In this document: one piece after another, positions 1 to 5,015 of the stretch | Position numbering within the stretch: position 1 is the first letter of the stretch | Layout of the letters: every line of letters starts with the position of its first letter | Source: Pyrodictiaceae archaeon | GTDB taxonomy: Archaea > Thermoproteota > Thermoprotei_A > Sulfolobales > Pyrodictiaceae | Direction: 5' to 3' | NCBI GenBank assembly: GCA_027046525.1 | Contig: JALTYD010000179.1 | Location: 6,132-11,146 of the forward strand | Length of the DNA: 5,015 bases | The notes under the pieces: model-generated | What the model saw: only the letters and a program-made list of their open reading frames with translations | Database searches by the model: none | What the model was told of the DNA's origin: nothing | Made by a program: the position numbers and the translations under genes

Positions 1-443
1 TCTACGGAGAATTCGAATCTATTCGGTAATCCAAGGATAACTGCTTCTCTCCAGTATTCGAGTGCTATATTCTTGAACATCGAGGGCCACGTCCATGCTA
101 GCTCTCTAGGTCTACCACCTAGATCAGCATATGGTCCTACGTTTCCAGGATAGTGTATACTTAGCGTAGGTTTCCCGCTCTCTGAAGAATGTTTTGATAC
201 TACTATGTAGGCTTTTGCTTCAGGGAACAATCTATCTAGGAAGTGGAGATCTACTGTCTCTACATTGAAGCCTGCAAAAGGTATCCCATGGTCTCCCACT
301 AAGTAACACTTATTGTTTATCATACTTATATTACAAGAGCTTATTCTTGATACTTCATTCATTGCGAGTATATAAGAGAAAACACCTTTACCTACTGGGT
401 CAAGATCGCTGAAAACTACTACAATATCTTTAATCTTCTCCAA
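1..443 (-). CDS. dtdA: D-aminoacyl-tRNA deacylase, archaeal DtdA type (3' end cut by window edge)
   Basis: The first 147 codons of a leftward gene are present; the C-terminal part lies outside. The product would hydrolyse D-amino acids from mischarged tRNAs in the cytoplasm, a proofreading role. Visible support: an N-terminal strand IVVVFSDLDPVG (residues 7-18), then the family block SKHSSESGKPTLSIHYPGN (83-101), which resembles the archaeal DtdA region around its HSS and THxTGN motifs as I recall it, and the following GGRPRELAWTWPSMFK (109-124). The second histidine block of the family (HHGP) would fall beyond the edge. The frame is closed by a stop at 474-476, and TTG at 441-443 is the only accepted start codon before the conserved strand. 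A TATA element about 20 nt upstream suggests a leaderless or nearly leaderless mRNA. It is divergent from atpK. Confidence 0.85.
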   Translation of the reverse strand, partial: MEKIKDIVVVFSDLDPVGKGVFSYILAMNEVSRISSCNISMINNKCYLVGDHGIPFAGFNVETVDLHFLDRLFPEAKAYIVVSKHSSESGKPTLSIHYPGNVGPYADLGGRPRELAWTWPSMFKNIALEYWREAVILGLPNRFEFSV

Positions 444-457
444 GACTCTCTGACCAG

Positions 458-469
458 TTTTTATATACT
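458..469 (-). promoter_or_regulatory. TATA element of dtdA
   Basis: Read on the minus strand this is gagtatataaaa, a good archaeal TATA box. Its centre lies roughly 20-23 nt before the TTG start of dtdA. This is close to the usual box-to-start distance of about 26, so transcription probably begins at or very near the start codon. No Shine-Dalgarno motif is visible, which agrees with a leaderless transcript. Confidence 0.55.
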
Positions 470-490
470 CGTGCTAAAATAAATTGTGAT

Positions 491-503
491 AAACTTTATT
501 TTT
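491..503 (+). promoter_or_regulatory. Possible TATA element of atpK
   Basis: An AT-rich aaactttattttt lies 108-bp-intergenic between divergent dtdA and atpK, about 50 nt before the atpK ATG. A start of transcription 26 nt downstream would fall near 523, leaving a leader of about 28 nt that contains the GGGAG ribosome site. The match to a TATA box is modest. Confidence 0.35.
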
Positions 504-539
504 CTATCCTTACCATGTGTGAGCTGGATTGAACACTTA

Positions 540-544
540 GGGAG
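540..544 (+). promoter_or_regulatory. Ribosome binding site deciding the atpK start
   Basis: GGGAG is placed 7 nt before the ATG at 552. It supports that ATG over the upstream in-frame GTG at 486, which would add 22 residues unlike the family in front of the signal-peptide-like helix. Confidence 0.6.
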
Positions 545-551
545 ACTGGCC

Positions 552-842
552 ATGAGGAGAGTACTCTTACCAATACTTATAGCTATGCTATTCATTATAA
601 GTATTACAGCTAATGCACAAGAAGAAGCTCAACAGAGAGGAGCTGCTGCAATCGGAGCTGGTCTCGCAATAGGACTTAGTGCTATTGGAGCAGGTTATGC
701 TGTTGGAAGAGTAGGTGCTGTTGCTATAAGTGTTATAGCTGAGAAGCCAGAATTATTCGGTAGGACACTAATATACGTAGTTCTCGGCGAAGGTATAGCT
801 ATATACGGTCTGCTAATCGCTCTACTACTTGCAATAGCATAG
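552..842 (+). CDS. atpK: A-type ATP synthase subunit K (proteolipid c-ring subunit)
   Basis: A 96-residue membrane protein that forms the rotating ring of the archaeal A1Ao ATP synthase and carries the coupling ion. The N-terminus (residues 1-23, MRR then a hydrophobic core ending in TANAQ) looks like a cleavable signal or first helix, as in other crenarchaeal K subunits. One helical hairpin follows: a Gly/Ala-rich helix with GAGLAIGLSAIGAGYAVG (35-52), a polar turn AEKPELFGR (63-71) and a second helix with VVLGEGIAIYG (76-86). Glu80 is the expected ion-binding carboxylate. I see none of the Gln/Thr partners known from sodium-binding A/V-type rings, so proton coupling is likelier, but this is inference. 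ATG 552 is chosen for its GGGAG site and the signal-like start. It stands alone here, with no other ATPase subunits among its neighbours in this window. Confidence 0.93.
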   Translation: MRRVLLPILIAMLFIISITANAQEEAQQRGAAAIGAGLAIGLSAIGAGYAVGRVGAVAISVIAEKPELFGRTLIYVVLGEGIAIYGLLIALLLAIA

Positions 843-862
843 TCTAACAAATGATTTACAGC

Positions 863-868
863 TTTTTT
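863..868 (+). terminator. Oligo-T run after atpK, possible archaeal terminator
   Basis: Six T residues lie about 20 nt after the atpK stop, on the coding strand. Short T-runs without a strong hairpin are the usual intrinsic terminators of archaea. Support is limited to this one run. Confidence 0.4.
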
Positions 869-969
869 GATGCCTTAATGTTAAACACTAGTTCTCTACA
901 CTCCACTACCACTATCCTTATACATTAAGCTATAGGAATAGCGAGAGAAAGGTACAAAATATCATCAAA

Positions 970-986
970 AACCTATTATTTAGGTT
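970..986 (+). promoter_or_regulatory. proS promoter region with perfect inverted repeat
   Basis: AACCTA (970-975) and TAGGTT (981-986) form a perfect 6-bp inverted repeat around TTATT. The tattattta stretch within it, preceded by an A-rich tcaaaaac that could act as BRE, is centred about 21 nt before the proS TTG, so it is the best candidate TATA element and would give a leaderless or nearly leaderless mRNA. A second AT-rich element at 916-926 (ccttatacatt) could serve as an alternative promoter; in that case the repeat would be a hairpin in the leader. Confidence 0.4.
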
Positions 987-998
987 ACGGGCGGTATC

Positions 999-2450
999 TT
1001 GGGAGTTAATAGACAAAAATGGAGAGAAGAATACTCTAGATGGTTTGACTGGGTTATAGAAGAAGCTGAGATATACGATTATGGTCGCTACCCTGTGAAG
1101 GGAATGGGTGTCTGGAGACCATATGGATTTCAGATAAGAAGAAGAGTACTCGAAGTACTAAGAGAGCTCCTAGATAATAGTGGACACGAAGAAATCCTTC
1201 TCCCACTACTTATACCTGAAGATCTACTTAGGAGAGAAAGCGAACACGTTAAGGGTTTCGAAGCAGAAGTCTACTGGGTTACTCGAGGAGGAGACGAAGA
1301 ACTCGATGTTAAACTAGCACTACGTCCTACTAGTGAGACTAATCTAAGCTATATGGAGAGTTTTTGGATTAAGAGTTATAGAGATCTACCAAAGAAGTTC
1401 TACCAGATAGTCAGTATTTTTAGGTACGAGACAAAAGCAACAAGACCTATGATAAGACTAAGAGAAGTTACAACATTCAAAGAAGCACATACTGTACATG
1501 ATAGTTTTGAAGATGCAGATAGACAAGTAGGTGAGGCTATAGATGTATACAAGAAGTTCTTCGACTACCTTGGAATACCATATGTGATTAGTAGGAGACC
1601 CGAATGGGATAAATTCGCAGGAGCTCTCTACACAGTAGCATTTGATACCATAATGCCTGATGGGAAAACTCTCCAGATAGGTACTGCGCACCATCTAGGC
1701 CAGAATTTCACAATACCATTTGAGATTAGGTTTCAGCTACCAGATGAAACACTAGATTATGCATGGCAGACAAGCTATGGTGTCAGTGATAGAGTCATAG
1801 CAACACTCATATCTATACATGGAGATGATAGAGGAACTATACTACCACCAAATATTGCACCGATTCAAGTAGTGATAATTCCTCTACCAGCAAAAACAGA
1901 GGAGGAAAACAGAAGAGTAAAGAATTACGTAAGTCTAGTGACTGAGACTCTAGAAAAGCTAGGTGTAAGATTTAGAGTAGATGATAGAGAAGAAGTAAGA
2001 CCTGGAAGAAAATTCTATGAGTGGGAGCTACGAGGAGTCCCTATTAGGATAGAAATAGGGCTACGCGAAGTACATGATAAAACAATAACGCTAGCACGGA
2101 GAGATACACTAGAGAAAATCACTATCCCCTTCGACAAGCTAGGAGAATATCTACCTAGTTTATTCAAACAGGTAGAAGAAAATCTAAGAGAGAGAGCATG
2201 GAGATGGATGAAGAGTAATATAAGAAGAGCAGCAGACATAGAAGATGCAAAGAAAATAGTAGAAGAAGAAAAAGGCATAGTAGAAGTACCTTGGTGCGGC
2301 GTAGTTGAGTGCGGGATAAAGATAGAAGAAGAGATTGGAGCTAAAATGTTAGGAACACCTATTGATGATGTTAAGCTAGGAGAAGATACAAAGTGTATAA
2401 GATGCAGTAAGAAGGCAGTAACAATAGCGAGACTAGCTAGACAGTACTAA
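999..2450 (+). CDS. proS: Prolyl-tRNA synthetase, archaeal/eukaryal type
   Basis: Class II synthetase of 483 residues that attaches proline to tRNA-Pro in the cytoplasm. Seen in order: the N-terminal catalytic part with RPTSET (109-114), motif 2 [15 protein letters not shown] (141-157) followed by FKEAHTVH (160-167), [10 protein letters not shown] (228-237) and motif 3 [19 protein letters not shown] (259-279). Then comes an alpha/beta anticodon-binding domain (about 287-390) and a C-terminal zinc-type domain with Cys433, Cys438, Cys466 and Cys469. The chain ends in Tyr, a hallmark of the archaeal-type enzyme, whose C-terminus reaches the active site. No bacterial editing insertion is present between motifs 2 and 3, as expected for this type. 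A stop at 981-983 leaves TTG 999 as the only sensible start. The gene converges on the RHH gene with 14 nt between stops. Confidence 0.97.
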   Translation: MGVNRQKWREEYSRWFDWVIEEAEIYDYGRYPVKGMGVWRPYGFQIRRRVLEVLRELLDNSGHEEILLPLLIPEDLLRRESEHVKGFEAEVYWVTRGGDEELDVKLALRPTSETNLSYMESFWIKSYRDLPKKFYQIVSIFRYETKATRPMIRLREVTTFKEAHTVHDSFEDADRQVGEAIDVYKKFFDYLGIPYVISRRPEWDKFAGALYTVAFDTIMPDGKTLQIGTAHHLGQNFTIPFEIRFQLPDETLDYAWQTSYGVSDRVIATLISIHGDDRGTILPPNIAPIQVVIIPLPAKTEEENRRVKNYVSLVTETLEKLGVRFRVDDREEVRPGRKFYEWELRGVPIRIEIGLREVHDKTITLARRDTLEKITIPFDKLGEYLPSLFKQVEENLRERAWRWMKSNIRRAADIEDAKKIVEEEKGIVEVPWCGVVECGIKIEEEIGAKMLGTPIDDVKLGEDTKCIRCSKKAVTIARLARQY

Positions 2451-2464
2451 GATGGGATTTCTAA

Positions 2465-2629
2465 CTAGGCTTCTTTCTTTGCTACTAGTGTTATCTTCTC
2501 TGTTTCGAGGAGAAGTCTTAGAGCATCTTCAATTAGCTGACCTATACTCACACCCTTCTTTCGAGCAATATCTTCTAGTATAGATGCTTGTTCATCATCT
2601 ATAGCTACAGCTACTAGGACTCTACCCAT
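2465..2629 (-). CDS. Small ribbon-helix-helix (CopG/Arc-like) DNA-binding protein
   Basis: A 54-residue protein. The N-terminal strand GRVLVAVAI (2-10) would pair with its partner in a dimer and enter the DNA major groove. Helix 1 covers about DEQASILEDIARKKG (12-26), then a turn VSIG, then helix 2 with QLIEDALRLLLETE (31-44). The hydrophobic spacing and the K-x-G-x-S-x turn before helix 2 fit the ribbon-helix-helix fold; the final KKEA tail is basic-acidic and probably flexible. ATG 2629 is supported by GGGAG 8 nt upstream. It is monocistronic as far as can be seen, lies convergent to proS, and has a palindrome over its promoter, which suggests that it represses itself. The fold is fairly sure; the regulon is unknown. 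No toxin gene sits beside it, so an antitoxin role has no local support. Confidence 0.8.
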   Translation of the reverse strand: MGRVLVAVAIDDEQASILEDIARKKGVSIGQLIEDALRLLLETEKITLVAKKEA

Positions 2630-2637
2630 TATATTTA

Positions 2638-2642
2638 CTCCC
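2638..2642 (-). promoter_or_regulatory. Ribosome binding site of the RHH gene
   Basis: On the minus strand GGGAG is followed by 8 nt (taaatata) and then the ATG at 2629. It fixes the start of this short gene and argues that the small frame is real. Confidence 0.65.
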
Positions 2643-2667
2643 AATTTACAAGATAATTACTAGGTAC

Positions 2668-2689
2668 TACCCATTAAGGTTAAAGGGTA
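2668..2689 (-). promoter_or_regulatory. Palindromic operator over the promoter of the RHH gene
   Basis: The half TACCCATTAAG (2668-2678) faces GTTAAAGGGTA (2679-2689): 9 of 11 base pairs are symmetric, broken only by the central GG and an A/A position. On the minus strand its centre reads ctttaacc, the best TATA-like element for the RHH gene, with predicted transcription start near 2656 and a leader of about 27 nt holding the GGGAG site. A symmetric site covering the TATA element fits a repressor that blocks TBP. Outer copies of the same word occur at 2623-2627 (TACCC) and 2725-2729 (GGGTA). Confidence 0.6.
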
Positions 2690-2775
2690 ATGAAAATCTA
2701 TCTAAACTAAAAAGTTTCCATTATGGGTATAAGCTCGACAACGATTATTCTCTACAAGTGTAGTAATACTATTTC

Positions 2776-2836
2776 TGTCAGAAGCCTGGCCTAGCTCATT
2801 GGCATATGCCTTGCCGCTTTTAACCTTCATCATCCA
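2776..2836 (-). ncRNA. Candidate C/D-box guide sRNA
   Basis: On the minus strand an exact C box ATGATGA (2833-2827) is followed 45 nt later by a D box CTGA (2781-2778), the usual size of an archaeal C/D sRNA. A degenerate C' (ATGAGCT) sits near 2799-2793. The 12 nt before the D box, TAGGCCAGGCTT, would be the guide; it would pair with AAGCCUGGCCUA, a word of the kind found in tRNA D-arms. A TATA element TTATAA at 2868-2863 would place the transcript start about 6 nt before the C box. Against it: no clear D' box, weak terminal stem and no T-run after it. It also contains the 10-bp palindrome GGCATATGCC (2801-2810). Confidence 0.28.
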
Positions 2837-2860
2837 ATTATGAGATTAGATATGAGGAGA

Positions 2861-2870
2861 GGTTATAATT
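2861..2870 (-). promoter_or_regulatory. TATA-like element upstream of the candidate sRNA
   Basis: Minus-strand aattataacc lies directly after the CYTH gene stop and about 26 nt before position 2839. It could drive the putative C/D sRNA or, through a long leader, add to RHH transcription. It is only a sequence match. Confidence 0.3.
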
Positions 2871-2879
2871 GTAGTTAGG

Positions 2880-3440
2880 TTATTTGTTCTTTTCTAGTAT
2901 TAGTTCAAGATAAGATTTGTAGGTAGAAACATAATTATTTAGGCCTAGTTCGTGGACTATCTTATCTAGTATTTTTTCTGATTTCTCTGCTCCTCGCTCT
3001 ATTTCTATCTCTGCGAAGCATCCTAGTCCTTCTACTCTATCGAGTGAAACTACTATAGTATCTCTCTTGTAGTAGGTGCGTGTTTTTCTAACAATACCTA
3101 CTTTGTTAAAGCCTAGTTTTTCTAGTAAGTGATGTAGTTGCTCTGGGTCATCGATACCTGCTATGACTTCTTCTCTAGTTTTAGATCTTCCTATTATCTT
3201 CTTTGGGCCTTTGTATGTAAGTGTATATTTTGTTCTAGGCATTCCTTGATGTCTTATAATGGATAGTCTTATTCTTAGTGCTTCATCTGTTCTTTTAAAG
3301 TCTCTACAGGGGTGATTGTAGTAATGATCTTCTTCGTATACTTCTTCTACTAGTTTAAAGCCTATATCCTCTAGCCTCTTAGATAGTTCGTTAATCTCTC
3401 TACAACTTCTTAGTATTATTTTAGATTCAGTTTCTCTCAA
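2880..3440 (-). CDS. CYTH-domain triphosphate tunnel enzyme (CyaB / class IV adenylate cyclase-like)
   Basis: A 186-residue single-domain protein of the CYTH superfamily, whose members bind triphosphates in a beta-barrel tunnel with divalent metal. The signature ExExK is at the very N-terminus (Glu3, Glu5, Lys7). Further landmarks: DEALRIRLS (52-60), LTYKGPK (74-80), KTREEV (88-93), RKTRTYYK (118-125), LDRVEGLGCFAEIEIE (133-148) and the closing STYKSYLELIL (172-182). The VEGLGxFAEIE form is typical of the CyaB-like branch. Family members include adenylate cyclase, thiamine triphosphatase and polyphosphate-related enzymes; the real substrate here cannot be told. TTG 3440 is preferred over an upstream TTG at 3533, because GAGGAG lies 8 nt before it and the longer form would put 31 extra residues ahead of ExExK and overlap the preceding gene. 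It starts 16 nt after the membrane regulator's stop, so both probably share an mRNA. Confidence 0.85.
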   Translation of the reverse strand: MRETESKIILRSCREINELSKRLEDIGFKLVEEVYEEDHYYNHPCRDFKRTDEALRIRLSIIRHQGMPRTKYTLTYKGPKKIIGRSKTREEVIAGIDDPEQLHHLLEKLGFNKVGIVRKTRTYYKRDTIVVSLDRVEGLGCFAEIEIERGAEKSEKILDKIVHELGLNNYVSTYKSYLELILEKNK

Positions 3441-3448
3441 ATGAGGCT

Positions 3449-3454
3449 CTCCTC
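3449..3454 (-). promoter_or_regulatory. Ribosome binding site fixing the CYTH gene start at TTG 3440
   Basis: GAGGAG on the minus strand sits just after the stop of the upstream gene (3457-3459) and 8 nt before TTG 3440. This is the strongest Shine-Dalgarno motif I found in the window and decides for the shorter protein. Confidence 0.7.
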
Positions 3455-3456
3455 TA

Positions 3457-4659
3457 TTATAGCTGGTTTTCTCTTTTTTCTCTTCGTGAGAGACTATAAA
3501 CTGGATTTCCATCTTTTGATATCTTTCTTTCAATTAGACCCATTTCTACGAGTCTTTGGAGTTTTCGCCACGCAGTAGATTTGCTTATGTTTAGTTTTCT
3601 AGCTACTTCACTTACTCCTACATATTCTGTTTCTTTTAGTAGATCTAGTATAGCGCGATCTCTCTCATCTAGTCTATCTTCTATTTTTATAACCTCTAAT
3701 GCCTCTCCCCCGGTAGAAGAAGGTTTCTTCTTGTATAGTATATAGACTAGACCAATAATAGTTATAGCTAGAACTACTAATGCTACAATTGTAGTAGTTT
3801 TATCTGCTTCACTTGGTGTAGAGGTTGTATTTGTTTTAGTTTCAGTTTCTGTGGCCTCTATACTTGGCGTTGTAGATTGTGGAGGAGATGTTGGTGTTTG
3901 TTTTTCTGTGGTAGTCTCAGTTTGCGGGATTTGGGGAGGTGTTGATGTTTCTGTAGGCTTTGTTGTATTTGTTTGTTGTAGCTGAGTTGTTGTATTCTGA
4001 GGAGTATGTATGGCTGGCTGAGGTACTGTGGAAGTATTGGTTGTAGTATTGATTGTAGTTGTAGTAGTTGGAGTTGTAGTTGTTATGTTAGTAGGTGTAG
4101 TTTCTGTCGGCTCTTCTGGCGGTGGGAGTTCTCTAAAGAGTTCACTAACGATAATGTATTCTATAGTATAGTTTCCTGGACTACTATATACTAGTGTTAT
4201 TCTATTATTCTGAACTAGTATTTGAGGTGCCCCTGTAAAGCTTACTATTGCGGCATCTGCTGGTAAGTATATTGTTGATGGGCCTTCTGGGTGTAATACT
4301 ATCCTATATGTGCCGATATCAAGTATCGTTGAGGGCATTGCAACATATTCTATTATAATCTTCGTTGAATTACCTGCTTCGACGAGTAGTGTGTTATTTC
4401 TAACTATATATGGATATGGGTTGCCTCGATCATCATATACAGCTATTGTTGCTTCGTCGAAGTTTTTTTCTAAATTAACTATGATAGTATTTAGAGATTG
4501 GTTTGAAGATACAATGACTCTTACTAAAGCTATACCATCCTCAGCGAAGTTATATACATAGTATATTTCTATTGCAGCCTGTCCACTAACTATTATCATC
4601 AAGAAAGACATAGCAGCTAACACTGTTACTATAGCATGTATAAAGGAGGTCTTTTCCAT
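3457..4659 (-). CDS. Membrane-anchored sensor with Thr-rich stalk and cytoplasmic winged-helix DNA-binding domain
   Basis: A 400-residue one-component transmembrane regulator by architecture. Residues 1-29 form a signal peptide (hydrophobic 9-25, ending SGQA). Residues 30-175 look like an extracytoplasmic beta-rich domain. Residues 181-289 are a Thr/Pro/Ser-rich stalk. Ten N-x-S/T sequons (Asn53, 88, 97, 163, 191, 204, 208, 222, 231, 278) all lie outside the membrane, as expected for glycosylation. One helix (about 288-309) ends in KKK, giving a cytoplasmic C-terminus. Residues 331-390 form a winged helix: RDRAILDLLKE, then VSEVARKLN, recognition helix ISKSTAWRKLQRLVEMG (358-374), and wing IERKISKDGNPVYSL. 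This recalls the predicted archaeal membrane-associated regulators (COG2512-like), and in concept ArnR of Sulfolobus, with reversed order. ATG 4659 has GAGGT 7 nt upstream. Ligand and target genes are unknown; self-regulation of this operon or control of uppP is only a guess. Confidence 0.8.
   Translation of the reverse strand: MEKTSFIHAIVTVLAAMSFLMIIVSGQAAIEIYYVYNFAEDGIALVRVIVSSNQSLNTIIVNLEKNFDEATIAVYDDRGNPYPYIVRNNTLLVEAGNSTKIIIEYVAMPSTILDIGTYRIVLHPEGPSTIYLPADAAIVSFTGAPQILVQNNRITLVYSSPGNYTIEYIIVSELFRELPPPEEPTETTPTNITTTTPTTTTTINTTTNTSTVPQPAIHTPQNTTTQLQQTNTTKPTETSTPPQIPQTETTTEKQTPTSPPQSTTPSIEATETETKTNTTSTPSEADKTTTIVALVVLAITIIGLVYILYKKKPSSTGGEALEVIKIEDRLDERDRAILDLLKETEYVGVSEVARKLNISKSTAWRKLQRLVEMGLIERKISKDGNPVYSLSRREKRENQL
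4024..4101 (-). repeat. Low-complexity Thr-codon tract in the stalk
   Basis: A run dominated by ACT/ACA/ACC codons encodes residues 187-212, where about two thirds are threonine, interrupted by Asn and Pro. On the plus strand it shows as repeated GTT/GTA triplets. It is the densest part of the longer Thr/Pro-rich stalk and a likely place for length variation between strains. Confidence 0.6.
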
Positions 4660-4666
4660 ATCTAGT

Positions 4667-4671
4667 ACCTC
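4667..4671 (-). promoter_or_regulatory. Ribosome binding site of the membrane regulator
   Basis: GAGGT on the minus strand lies 7 nt before the ATG at 4659. It supports this ATG, which also gives a proper signal peptide. Confidence 0.6.
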
Positions 4672-4700
4672 TTAGTGATCAATGATGCTTTTTACTAGCT

Positions 4701-4710
4701 GCTAAATTGT
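4701..4710 (-). promoter_or_regulatory. Possible TATA element of the regulator-CYTH operon
   Basis: Minus-strand caatttagc is the AT-rich element best placed for a start near 4679, giving a leader of about 20 nt with the GAGGT site. The match is weak. Confidence 0.25.
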
Positions 4711-4733
4711 CCCAGTTGATTCTCTACATTGAG

Positions 4734-4766
4734 GTAGCAATATTAGGTTTTATGACCTTATGCTAC
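4734..4766. promoter_or_regulatory. Inverted repeat in the divergent regulator / uppP promoter region
   Basis: GTAGCA (4734-4739) and TGCTAC (4761-4766) are perfect inverted copies 21 nt apart, with a smaller AGGT/ACCT pair (4745-4748, 4755-4758) between them. The element is placed just upstream of the uppP TATA candidate and behind the regulator promoter. It could be an operator for either gene, perhaps for the membrane regulator itself; chance cannot be excluded for 6-bp arms. Confidence 0.3.
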
Positions 4767-4771
4767 GTGGT

Positions 4772-4781
4772 AATTATATGA
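4772..4781 (+). promoter_or_regulatory. Possible TATA element of uppP
   Basis: The aattatatga stretch is centred about 36 nt before the ATG at 4812. A start near 4802 would leave a leader of about 10 nt containing the weak GGGG stretch at 4801-4804. Confidence 0.4.
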
Positions 4782-4811
4782 TACATCTGCTTGAGCGTAT
4801 GGGGCTCTGAC

Positions 4812-5015
4812 ATGAATCTAGATCAAAATTGGTTTACTATGTTGCTTCTTGGCTTATTACAGGGTTCACTAGAATGGCTACCGGTTAGTAGTAGTGGACA
4901 AGCTGTCATCTTCTACGGTAGATTACTCAGTCTAGATTCTTTCGCTGGATACGAGCTTGGGATAATTGCTCATCTAGGTACTGGTTTATCAGGCTTAGTC
5001 ATACTATATAGAGAG
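4812..5015 (+). CDS. uppP: UppP/BacA-type polyprenyl-diphosphate phosphatase (5' part only)
   Basis: The first 68 codons of a rightward gene are present; the rest lies beyond the window. UppP removes one phosphate from undecaprenyl-type lipid diphosphates at the membrane to recycle the carrier used in glycan assembly; archaeal homologues presumably act on dolichyl-type lipids. The diagnostic block is LLGLLQGSLEWLPVSSSGQ (12-30), which matches the QGxxEWLPVSSSG signature, with Glu21 as a metal/catalytic residue. A hydrophobic stretch follows (about 46-66, with AHLGTG at 53-58). Bacterial enzymes have His right after SSSG, where this protein has Gln30, as I recall for archaeal members. ATG 4812 is preferred; an in-frame TTG at 4791 would add seven residues and has no better ribosome site. 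It is divergent from the membrane regulator. Confidence 0.88.
   Translation, partial: MNLDQNWFTMLLLGLLQGSLEWLPVSSSGQAVIFYGRLLSLDSFAGYELGIIAHLGTGLSGLVILYRE

Noticed and set aside
486..551. N-terminal extension of atpK from GTG 486
   Set aside because: It adds 22 residues in front of a clear signal-like helix, lacks a ribosome site and overlaps the promoter region; ATG 552 has GGGAG at the right distance.
1458..1694. Minus-strand open frame within proS
   Set aside because: It lies wholly inside a well-conserved synthetase gene, and its translation shows no domain-like pattern; it is a shadow frame.
2015..2278. Minus-strand open frame within proS
   Set aside because: Ser/Leu-rich shadow of the charged C-terminal part of proS, with no family features.
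2721..2794. Small plus-strand peptide frame starting at ATG 2723
   Set aside because: It would be only 23 residues, without a ribosome site or any family resemblance.
2781..2832. tRNA-like words (ctagctcattgg) on the plus strand
   Set aside because: The D-arm does not close (GCTC has no GAGC partner) and no T-arm GGTTC or acceptor stem can be found.
3441..3533. Longer CYTH protein from TTG 3533
   Set aside because: The extra 31 residues lie in another frame of the regulator's winged-helix end, lack family resemblance and precede ExExK, whereas TTG 3440 has a strong GAGGAG.
4006..4194. Plus-strand open frame rich in Cys/Ser opposite the stalk
   Set aside because: It is the antisense reading of Thr codons in the low-complexity tract; no ribosome site or family features.
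4310..4561. Plus-strand open frame opposite the sensor domain
   Set aside because: Shadow frame inside the membrane regulator, with no recognisable motif.

Overview
The window comes from a hyperthermophilic archaeon, most likely a crenarchaeon of the Desulfurococcales type (Staphylothermus-like is a guess, not a match I could test). The reasons are an archaeal DtdA deacylase, the rotor subunit of an archaeal A-type ATPase, an archaeal/eukaryal-type prolyl-tRNA synthetase, TATA-type promoters, strong use of AGA/AGG arginine and ATA isoleucine codons, and three genes that best start at TTG.

Layout. Left part (1-2450): dtdA runs leftward off the edge. It is divergent from a lone atpK for the membrane ring of the A-type ATP synthase, which is followed by proS on the same strand with its own promoter region. 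The two translation genes, dtdA and proS, concern tRNA charging and its quality control. Middle (2451-2879): a 54-residue ribbon-helix-helix protein converges on proS. Its promoter carries a near-perfect 22-bp palindrome over the TATA-like element plus outer copies of the same TACCC/GGGTA word, which suggests autoregulation. The remaining intergenic DNA holds a possible C/D-box guide RNA with its own TATA element. Right part (2880-4659): a leftward two-gene operon. Its first gene is a membrane-anchored regulator with an outside sensor domain, a long Thr/Pro-rich glycosylation-prone stalk, one membrane helix and a cytoplasmic winged-helix DNA-binding domain. Its second gene is a CYTH/CyaB-type triphosphate tunnel enzyme. 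Far right (4812-5015): the start of an UppP/BacA-type polyprenyl-diphosphate phosphatase, divergent from the operon.

The most interesting part is 2465-4811. It couples a one-component transmembrane DNA-binding sensor to a triphosphate enzyme. Beside it lie a lipid-carrier phosphatase gene, which may serve glycan assembly at the envelope, and a self-regulated small RHH protein. No repeats of CRISPR type, insertion sequences or tRNA/rRNA genes were seen, and no stretch longer than 300 bases lacks a gene.
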